Shown: one piece after another, positions 44,978 through 53,300 of the stretch | Layout: each line of letters begins with the position of its first letter | How positions within the stretch are numbered: the stretch's first letter is position 1 | Source of the DNA: Clostridia bacterium | GTDB lineage: Bacteria; Bacillota; Clostridia; Christensenellales; Aristaeellaceae | NCBI GenBank assembly: GCA_017434085.1 | Contig: JAFRFY010000002.1 | Span: 1 to 54,019 of the forward strand | Direction: 5' to 3' | Length of the DNA: 54,019 nucleotides | Translations under genes and position numbers: made by a program | The notes under the pieces: model-generated | Told to the model about the DNA's origin: nothing | What the model saw: the letters and a program-made list of their open reading frames with translations, nothing else | Databases searched by the model: none

Positions 44978-45103
44978 GCGGACAATGTGCCCGCGGTGGA
45001 TAATGTGCCCGCGGCGGACAATGTGCCCGCGGCGGATGATGCGCCAGCGACGGATGATGTGCAAGCAACTGATGATGTGCCAGCGGCGGATAATGTGCCC
45101 GCG
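44978..45103 (+). repeat. 18-bp tandem repeat coding an acidic Asp-Asn-Val-Pro-Ala stalk
   Basis: Seven 18-bp units of the type GCGGACAATGTGCCCGCG, in the +2 frame, encode (A)DNVPA hexapeptides with drift (DDAPAT, DDVQAT). It lies inside the pseudogene's acidic region. Confidence 0.8.
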
Positions 45104-45175
45104 GAAGAAGATGCCGACGCCCCCGTAGGGACGCCCCTTGGGGCGTCCGCGGACGCCGCCGACAATGCGGCTGAT

Positions 45176-45406
45176 AAACCCGCGGATGCCTCTGACGATG
45201 TGGCGGATGTACCCTCGGACGGTATCGGCGATATGGCGGATAAACCCGCAGACGATGTCGACGATGTGGCGGATGTACCCGCAGACGATGTCGACGATGT
45301 GGCGGATGTACCCGCAGATGCCGCTGACGATACGGCGGATATACCCGCGGACGCTACCGACGATGTGGCAAATGTACCCGCAGACGCCGCCGACGATACG
45401 GCGGGG
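45176..45406 (+). repeat. 33-bp tandem repeat coding 11-residue VPADxxDDxAD units
   Basis: Seven consecutive 33-bp units encode xPADxxDDxAD (for example VPADDVDDVAD, VPADAADDTAD, IPADATDDVAN). It is a typical low-complexity wall stalk and a hot spot for slippage. Confidence 0.85.
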
Positions 45407-47767
45407 GATGCCATCCCAGCGGAGGCGGACGGCGGCTACCTGCTGATGCCCGGCGAATACGTCTACAGCGCGTCGGCGGCGGGGTATGTGCCCGTCGAGA
45501 ACGCGCGGTTCACGGTGGCGGACGAGCCGCTGACGATCCGCGTCGCGCTGTCGCCGGTCACACAGGCAGCGCCTGAGGACGCTCAGGAGGATACGCGGGA
45601 CGATGTGAAGGACGACGCGCAGGATAAAGCGCCGGACGATGCGCAGAATGATACCCAAAACGATACCCAAAACGACACGCCGGACGATGAACAGACCCAG
45701 GCGGACGCCCAGGCGGACGCGGAGGCTGCGCCGTTTGAGCAATCCGCGCTGTACGACGGCGTGGTGGTGACGGTCAAGGCGGAGGCGGGGGTATTCCCGG
45801 CGGGCGCGGCGCTGTCGGTCACGCGGGTTTTGCTGTACGAGCAGCGGCAGGCGGACGAGGCGGCGGCGGCGTGTACGTGTACGGCACGTTCAAAATGTCC
45901 GGCGCGCCGGAGATCAGCGGCAACAAGGCGGGCGCGACCGTCACGGAAAGCGGCCTTGAAGGCGGCACCGATAACAACGTTTTCCTGGACAACGGCATGA
46001 CTATCACCGTTGACTCCGCGCTGACCAACGTCACTCCCATCGGCGTGTTCACCTCGGGGAGCCAAGGGTTTACCGTAGAGACCGCGAAGCAGTATTTCAT
46101 ACCGGAGAACGCGGGCTACGCCGTCAGCGTAAAGCATGACGAGACCACCGCACAGGCGACGCTGGCCGTGGCCGAGACGATCAGCACCGAGAACGTCATT
46201 AACGGCTACGTCATGATTGGAGATGCCTTTGAAGCGTGCAACGACGCTGCAGGCGACACCATCCGCCTGCTGACGGACGTCAAGACGGGCAGAATCCTCT
46301 CTACAAGCGGCAGAAATATCACCCTCGACCTGAACGGCTGCGGCATCCTTATGACCGGCATCGGCGGGGTCATCAAGGTCGAGCAGGGAAGCACAAAACT
46401 GACGCTTAAAAACAGCAAGCCGGATACGACGCACTACATCACCCTGGACAGCGATGGCCGCGGCACGGCGGTGAGCGACAAGAAGCCCGCGTCGGGCGAA
46501 TATGTCGAAGTCACCGGCGGCTACATCACCGGTGGCAGCAATACCGGCGACGGCGGCGGCGTGGTGGTCGACGGCGGCGCGTTCGCCATGAACGGCGGCA
46601 CGATCATCGGCAATGCGGCCAACTGCGGCGGCGGCGTGTTCGTGACAGGCAATGGCCAGGATATCGTGTTTACGCTGACCGGCGGCGCGATCTCCGGCAA
46701 TACGGCCGTGGCCCACGGCGGCGGCGTGTATGTGGACGACGAGGCGACCTTCACCCTCTCCGGCGCGCCTGAGATCGACGGCAATACCCGGGACGGGTCC
46801 GCGCAGGATGACGTGTTCCTGTACGGGGACAGCGTGATCACATTGTCTGACGCGCTGACCTGCGACCCCATCGGCGTGACCACGCAGCGCAAGCCCGGGC
46901 CGGAGGAAGGGTTCGTGACGATCACCAGCGGGCTTAAGGAGAAGGGCGGCGACATAGGGCTGTTCAGATGCGAGGACGCCGACTGCGCGCTGGGCTGGAA
47001 CGACGCGGGCACCGAGGCCGTGCTGGGGCGCAAGATCGCGCATGCCGCCAAGGGTTACGAGGGCGTGTGCGACGGCGCGGGGCACGGGATTGCGGTGTCG
47101 GTGACCGAACCCGCCAGCGGGTATGCGGTGCGCTACGGCACGTCCGAGGGCGATTACAGCCTCGATAGGTGCCCGGCCTTCTCCGACGCGGGCACCTATA
47201 CCGTGTATTACAGGGTCACCGCGAAGGGGTATTTCCCCGCGACGGGCAGTGCGAAGGTGGCGCTCACGCCCGCGCCGGCGATTGAGCCTGAGCCGGAGCA
47301 GAAGCCCGAGATCGTGATCAAGGGGGATTACACACTGCTCCCCACGGCGGCGACGGTCACCAATACGTCGATAGGCCTGAGCTGGACGACGCTGGACGGC
47401 GCGGAGGGGTACGACGTGTTCTTCACCAAGTGCGGGAGGAGGAGCGTGTACCACGTCGTCGCGTCCGTCCCCGCCGACGCCCACAACGACTGCAACATCA
47501 CCGGGCTCAAAAAGGGCACGCCGTACAAGGCCTACGTCATGGCGTGGCGCATGGAGAACGGTCAAAAGGTGTACCTCGGAAAGGCGTCGCCCACCGTGCA
47601 CGCCATCGCGGGCGGCTCGAACGACAAGTTCTGCAACGCGAAGGGCGTGAGCGTGCAAAAGAGCGCGCTGACCGTGAGGGTCGGTAAAAAGAGGAAGATA
47701 AAGGCCAGCGTCAAGGGCACCGTGAAGGGCAAGAAGGTGCTGAAGCACGCGAGGAAGCTGCGGTATT

Positions 47768-48550
47768 TCAGCTCTTACAGGAGCATCCCCACGGGGATTT
47801 ATACTCCTGCCCGGCAAGCTTCACGCACAGGTCCAGCATGGGCTGCAGCGCCTCCTTGCCCCAGTTGCGGCGGTCATAGGCCTCCGTATCCGCCAGGCTG
47901 TCCGTGACGTAGAGGAACTGCCCGAACTGCACGCGGCGGAACTCGGCGCACGAGGCCAGCGCGGCGCACTGCATGTCCACCACGCCGCAGCCCTCGGAGC
48001 GCGCGCGGCGGACCTTGTCGATGGTCTCGCGGTAGATGGCGTCGGTCGTCCATGCGTCGGCGTCGGTGTACGCGATGCCATCAGCGGCAAATACGTCCCG
48101 GATCATCTGCTGCACGCCGTCGTCGGGGTAGCCCCAGCGGGACGGCGGCATGTAGTGGTAGGACGTGCCCTCGTCCCTCAGCGCGCGGCGGGGCACCACG
48201 AGGGCGTTCTCGGGCAGGTCGATCAGCGTGCCGCAGGAGGCGACGGAGATCACCCGCTCCGCGCCGTAGGCGATCAGCCAGTCCATGAGCTGCACGGCCA
48301 CCGGCGCGCCGATCGGCGCCTGGCACAGGCACGCGGTGTCGGAGAGCCGGTAGACGGGGTAGTCCTTGGTGACGGTTTCATAGGTGGCGATGACGGGGAG
48401 GCCGCGCTCGGCGGCGTACCTTTCCACCACATCGCCCACGAAGGGGAACGCCACGCAGGGCGGGAAGTGGATGCCGAGATCGTGCTGATCCGGCTGGAAA
48501 ACCGCCTTGGAGGAGTAATCGTATTCGATGATCGGATAGGAAGAGGGCAT
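47768..48550 (-). CDS. Nucleoside phosphorylase-like protein (uridine phosphorylase/PNP_UDP_1 family)
   Basis: This 260-residue protein of the hexameric phosphorylase family has CLCQAPIGAPVAVQLMDWLI, SVASCGTLIDL, DEGTSYHYMPPSRWG, WTTDAIYRET and VVDMQCAALASCAEF. In active uridine/purine phosphorylases the last motif is (V/A)xME, where the Glu contacts the ribose; here it is Gln194. Activity or specificity may be altered. The ATG at 48550 is preferred to 48562, whose AAAGG site is adjacent. The C-terminus (EYKSPWGCSCKS) runs over a hairpin at 47778-47809 and overlaps the end of the convergent pseudogene, so the last residues may not be original. It extends the nucleoside theme of the window. 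Confidence 0.8.
   Translation of the reverse strand: MPSSYPIIEYDYSSKAVFQPDQHDLGIHFPPCVAFPFVGDVVERYAAERGLPVIATYETVTKDYPVYRLSDTACLCQAPIGAPVAVQLMDWLIAYGAERVISVASCGTLIDLPENALVVPRRALRDEGTSYHYMPPSRWGYPDDGVQQMIRDVFAADGIAYTDADAWTTDAIYRETIDKVRRARSEGCGVVDMQCAALASCAEFRRVQFGQFLYVTDSLADTEAYDRRNWGKEALQPMLDLCVKLAGQEYKSPWGCSCKS
47778..47809. other. Hairpin at the junction of the two convergent genes
   Basis: CAGGAG ... CTCCTG with an inner ATCCCC-AC-GGGGAT stem. It marks where homology of the + strand protein stops and may act as a bidirectional transcription end or be a scar of rearrangement. Confidence 0.5.
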
Positions 48551-48600
48551 CGGCGGCACCATCCTTTCATGAGGAAATGGGGAATACGACGGGAAGGCTT

Positions 48601-50049
48601 TTATTTTTCGCCAATCATGATCCTGTAGATTTCGGCGGCTCTTTTGCCCCGGCTGACGGCCTTTGCCTCCCGGTTGGCGGGGATCTCATACTTGAGGCAG
48701 ACCCAGGAACCGGCGCTGGCGGCGGCCTCCGGGCAGTACAGCGCGCTCTCGTTCTCGCGCCGCCAGCCGTTATATACCTTTTTATAATAGCCCTGCAGGT
48801 CGCTGAGTATCATCTCATGCTCGGCGGCGATGGCCTGCTTCTTTGTGATGGTGGCGCTGCCCGCCCCGGCGTGCCTGCGATAGAGCGCCAGCAGCTTCAA
48901 GGACTCCTCGCCCGTCCACTGGGCGCAGCCCAGGCCGAACTTGCCGCGCCAGCGCTCCATGCCCTCCTGGGCCTCGTTGTACTCCCAGGTGTCCGTGGAG
49001 TTATCGTAGGTCCAGGCGTCGGGTGTGCCGTACTGAAGATTCAGGCTGGCCAGATTGCTCATGAACTCCTCCAGCGCGTTAAGGTCGATGTCCCACACGC
49101 GCCTGCCGGACCAGTTGTCGAGGTAGTAGTTTTCGTCTCCGTAGCGCATATGTACCCGGGCGGAGCCGGTGTAGGCGTCCATGTCCTCGGGGGACAGGTA
49201 CACGTCGGTGACCGCGTAGCCGCCCGCGCCGCGGGTGTAGTAATTGCCGCCGTCCAGGTAGCAGAAGTATTTGGGACGCCTGTATTCGAGATCGGGGTGC
49301 TCTGAATTGCTCTGGTAACCGCTTCTCTCGAACAGACCGTAGCTGCCCTCGGCGTAGATGTTCGCGCAGACGCCCGCGGCGAAGGCGGGTTCAAAGCCGT
49401 GATCCATCAAAAGCCCGGCGATGTTGCCCAGCGCGTCGGCCTTGGCGCCCAGCGACGCGGCGGCGCGGATGTTTTCCGCCATATCGGCGTTGGACAGGGC
49501 CGGGGGCGTGCTTTTGGCGTCCGCGTCGGAGGCGGGGGAGGGCGCCGCGGCTTCCGCGTCGGGAACCTCGCCGGTGTCGGACACCTCCGCCGGGGCTTCG
49601 CCGTCGCCGACGTCAAGCTCGACGTCCTGCGGCGCGTCCGGCACGGCCTCGGGCGCACTTTCGGAAGCCGTCTCCGGCTGCGCGCCGGGGTCGGCTTCAT
49701 CCTCGTGTTCCTCTTCCGCCACAGCGCCGGCGTCCTCCGGCGGCACGGCTTCGTCCTCCGGGATCATGGCCGCGTCGGGCTGGAGGTCGGGGGATTCGTC
49801 GGCATCGTCAGCATCGTCGGTGTCGTCGACGACGGCGGAGGGCAGCGCGGGCTCGGATTCGACGATATCCAAATCGTCGCCCAGCTCCAGCTCCTCGGAT
49901 TCGACGATCGCGTCCACGGCCTCGGCGGCGATGGCGACCTCGTCATAGGAATCCGGCTCGAAATCCGCTTCGGCCAGGCCCGCCGCCGGGAGCGCCAGCA
50001 AGAGTGCGATCGTCAGGGACAATGCGCGCATGATACGTCTTTTTTTCAT
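48601..50049 (-). CDS. Secreted phage-tail-lysozyme-like protein with acidic stalk
   Basis: This 482-residue protein has a signal peptide (ALSLTIALLLALPAAGLA), then about 160 residues rich in Asp, Glu, Ala and Pro, and a C-terminal domain of about 280 residues. IAGLLMDHGFEPAFAAGVCANIYAEGSYGLFE and FGLGCAQWTGEESLKLLALYRR match the phage tail lysozyme (Phage_lysozyme2) pattern, with a candidate catalytic Glu in YAEGS. It would cleave wall glycan outside the cell. The N-terminal layout is shared with the neighbouring + strand surface proteins and the L,D-transpeptidase. The ATG at 50049 follows AAGGAG; it has its own promoter. Confidence 0.83.
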   Translation of the reverse strand: MKKRRIMRALSLTIALLLALPAAGLAEADFEPDSYDEVAIAAEAVDAIVESEELELGDDLDIVESEPALPSAVVDDTDDADDADESPDLQPDAAMIPEDEAVPPEDAGAVAEEEHEDEADPGAQPETASESAPEAVPDAPQDVELDVGDGEAPAEVSDTGEVPDAEAAAPSPASDADAKSTPPALSNADMAENIRAAASLGAKADALGNIAGLLMDHGFEPAFAAGVCANIYAEGSYGLFERSGYQSNSEHPDLEYRRPKYFCYLDGGNYYTRGAGGYAVTDVYLSPEDMDAYTGSARVHMRYGDENYYLDNWSGRRVWDIDLNALEEFMSNLASLNLQYGTPDAWTYDNSTDTWEYNEAQEGMERWRGKFGLGCAQWTGEESLKLLALYRRHAGAGSATITKKQAIAAEHEMILSDLQGYYKKVYNGWRRENESALYCPEAAASAGSWVCLKYEIPANREAKAVSRGKRAAEIYRIMIGEK

Positions 50050-50090
50050 CGGGGCGTTCTCCTTTATATATAAGCGCGGATATTTACTTC

Positions 50091-50119
50091 ATTTTACCAC
50101 AATATCATAATTAATGCAA
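50091..50119 (-). promoter_or_regulatory. Promoter of the lysozyme-like gene
   Basis: Minus strand: TTGCAT (50114-50119), 17-bp spacer, TAAAAT (50091-50096), with TGG before the -10. Confidence 0.6.
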
Positions 50120-50268
50120 GAAATGAATACCATTTTATCCCCGACAGTTTTTTCCAGCCGGAGCGGGCGGCGCGTCACACCGTGGGCCACGGATGCCCGC
50201 CGACGACGAAAAGGATACTTATAGGGACATTAATGTGACAAATGTGGAAAATTTTTTAATGGAAAATA

Positions 50269-50297
50269 TTGACTGTTGCGCTGAATTGTGCAATAAT
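50269..50297 (+). promoter_or_regulatory. Promoter of the giant surface protein
   Basis: TTGACT (50269-50274), 17-bp spacer, AATAAT (50292-50297), TGC before the -10. It gives a leader of roughly 90 bases. Confidence 0.6.
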
Positions 50298-50393
50298 ATA
50301 ACATAACGGGATTATTCATTACTGCCAGTAGGATTTACAAGACTGTAATGTCAGAACCATACCCCCGGGACGATACGGACAGGAGGCCAAACC

Positions 50394-53300
50394 ATGAAAA
50401 AGACCATGAAGAGAGCGCTTGCACTGTTGATCGCACTGCTGCTCGCACTGCCGAACTTCGCTATGGCGGAGCTGGCGGAGGCGCTGGTATCCAGCGCGCC
50501 GGTCGAGACTGAGTACGGCGAGGCGGAGCAATCCCTCGGCAATGACGCGGATGACGCGGCAGCGTCGGCGGACAGCGACGCCGACGTGCCCGATGAAGTC
50601 ACGGAGGATATGCCCGACGATGACGCGGCAAATACCCCCGCGGACGGGGCTTCCGACGTCCCCGCGGATGGGTCAGCCGACGCCCCCGCTGACGGGGCTT
50701 CCGATGTCCCCGCGGACGGGGCTTCCGATGTCCCCGCGGACGACGCGGCGGACGTTTCCGTGCCGCAGGATGCGGATGCGCCCGCGGAGGGTTCCGATGA
50801 GGGCCAGCCCGGTGAGGGCGAGCCCGCGGCGGAAGGCTCCGACGCGGACCAGCCCGCGGACGATACCAATCCGCTCGACGCGACGTCCGAGACCCCGACC
50901 TCCGGCGAGGAGACCGGGGACGGCGTCGTTTCAGCGGACGCGCCGGACGCCGTCGAGGCGGAGCCCGGCGAAGGCGAGGAGCTGACCCTGGGCGACGACG
51001 AGCCCGAGACGCCCGAGGACGCGCCCGAGGCGGCCCAGACGGTCCGGGTGCTGTTTGACGTCTTCCCCGGCGACGCCGTGGTCACGGTGCGCGCCGCGCA
51101 GGACGACGTTGTGTACGCCGCCATGGAGGACGGCGCGTATCTGCTGCCGCCCGGCGAATACATCTACACCGCCGCGGCGGAGGGATATATCTCAAAGGAA
51201 GCGCTGTTTAACGCCACCGAGGACGCGGCGATCCACGCGGTGCTCGAGCCGGTGGCCCAGCCTTTCAACCGCTCGGCGCTGATCAACGGCGTGGTCGTCA
51301 CGGTCCAGGCGGACGCGGGCGTCTTCCCGAACGACGCCGTGCTGTCCGTGACCGAGGCCGAAGCGCCCGCACAGGACGCGGCGGAGGCCGCCGTGGACAG
51401 GGTGCGCGACGAGGGCAAAAACGTGGCCGCGCGCTACACCTTTGACATCAAAATACTGGACGCCGAGGGCAACGAGATACAGCCCGCCGACAGCCAGGTG
51501 GTTTCCGTGTCCTTCTCCTTTGAGCAGGTGGCCGACGAAAACCTGACCACCAGCGTTTATCATATCGACGGCGACGACGCCGAAAAGCTGGACGTGACCA
51601 CCGAGGATGAGATCACGGCCACCGTCGAAACCGAAAGCTTTTCCCTGTATACCGTAGAGCTGACCTATGAGGCGCTCAGCTATTCCTTCCCCGAGACCGG
51701 CGACGTCGCGCTTGACGACATACTCGCGCAGGTGGGCCTGTCCGGCGGGATCGAGGCGGTGAGCGTCAGCGACGATACGGTGCTGTCCGCGACTGACGAA
51801 AGCGGCGCGTGGATCGTCACGGCGCTCGAGCCCTTCTCCGGGAACCGCGAGATCGCGGTCACGATCAACGGGACCGAGTACACCATCGTGGTGGACTACA
51901 TCGGCGCGGCGTATGAAACGCCCGTGGACGCCGTGTTCGAGATGGGCGTCGAGTACACCGTGGAGCCGGAAACCTGGTCCTGCACCCCTGACGCTGTCGG
52001 CGAGGACAACGATGCGCTGCTGGACGAATATGTCCAGAGGATGATCGACACCGCCGCGGGCCATGTGGACGAGCATATCTCTCTGGAGGCGTCCGTTTCC
52101 CTCCAGGGCATGGATTTCGCGGTCTATAATCAGCTCGCGGACGCGGTGCGGGCTATCGCCGCCGGCGACCGCACGAGCTCCGAAATTACGATCACGAAGG
52201 AAAATCTGGAATCTTACGGCATCAACTGCGGCCCGTGGACCGCGGCGGACCTGGGCGTATCCGCAATCGTCGTAGACGGCGCGATCACGCAGGAGGCCGC
52301 GGCCGCGGCCGGGGCGCACGTCTCCTTCTCGCTTAAGAACGTGCTGAACGCGCTGCTGGCCGACTTTCCCGCCGATCTTTACTGGTATGACAAGGCCAAG
52401 GAAGGCAGCTTCCGCGCCACTGGCTTCGGATTGAGCGCAACCTATGAGGACGACTGGAAGCTCTGCCTGACGGACAATATCGTCATTGGCATGATGGTCT
52501 CGGAGGACTATGCCGCGACCGTCGACGGCGCGCTCTCCCTCTACAACGTGGACGCCGACAGGGTCCAGACCGCGAAGCAGGCCATACAGAACGCGCGGAG
52601 CATCGCCTCCGATCTCTCCTCCTCGGGCACCGTGTTTGAGATTCTGTCCGCCTTCAAGGACACGATCTGCGGCATGACAAGCTATAACACCGACGCATTG
52701 GCGGAGGGGACGCCCTACGGCGATCCCTGGCAGCTGATAAACGTGTTCGATAACGACCCCGGTACCGAGGTGGTTTGCGAGGGCTATTCGAAGGCGTTCA
52801 AGTTCCTGTTCGACCTGGCCGAATTCGGCAACAATTACGACTGCATACTGGTTACCGGCCAAATGACCGGCGCCACCGGCGAGGGCCCGCACATGTGGAA
52901 CGTCGTGCGGATGGATAACGAAGCCAACTATCTCGTCGACGTGACCAACTGCGACGAGGACACCGTCGGCGCGCCCGACAAGCTGTTCATGGCCTATGGC
53001 CCCACGCTCGGCAACGACGGCAGCATGACCTTTGCCGCGGGCGATAACAACATCACCTATGCCTATGACGAAGATACCCAGAACACCTTCGATAACTGGC
53101 AGCTGACGATCGCCACGGCTCCCTATACGCCTTCCAGCGGCGGCGGGCAGCTGCACGAGGGTCAATACAATATCAGTGCCGGGAGCTCGAGCGACGCCTT
53201 TGGCGGCGGCATCAACTTCAGCGCCTACTTCGGCGACGATGTTGCGATCTCCGCGGATGAGGGCGAGACAATCAGCCTGAGGTTCAACGAAGCGTCCGGG

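Larger units (their letters stand above)
44592..47780 (+). pseudogene. Decayed secreted surface protein: acidic stalk, PEGA-like, beta-helix, FN3
   Basis: An ATG at 44592 opens a signal peptide (KRSRRLLAILLTLILAAPCGLA) and an acidic region. The frame breaks at a GGG run at 44925-44927, where one missing G would restore the reading. The +2 frame then runs through Asp/Ala/Pro repeats, a PEGA-like segment (GGYLLMPGEYVYSASAAGYVP) and VVVTVKAEAGVFP. At 45855-45870 the sequence jumps frame, within a (GGC)n stretch, into a beta-helix protein (GGGVYVYGTFKMSGAPEISGN, GGAFAMNGGTIIGNAANCGGG), an FN3 domain (about 47335-47600) and a truncated Ig-like start (KLRYFSS). It ends near 47780, in the tail of the convergent nucleosidase gene. 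It is a paralogue of the 50394 protein in its N-terminal part. Assembly error is an alternative. Confidence 0.75.
50050..50393. other. 344-bp divergent intergenic region between two surface-protein genes
   Basis: This AT-rich region holds one promoter on each strand (50091-50119 minus, 50269-50297 plus) and an approximately 95-bp mRNA leader before 50394. No gene, terminator or repeat-family copy was found in it. Confidence 0.7.

Noticed and set aside
44592..45128. A short complete protein ending in a Met/Arg/Pro-rich tail
   Set aside because: The tail is the out-of-frame reading of the acidic repeats after a one-base loss. The +2 frame carries the real continuation.
45583..47817. Minus-strand open frame (about 744 codons) over the pseudogene
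   Set aside because: It has no start context or domain. The + strand, although broken, shows clear beta-helix and FN3 features.
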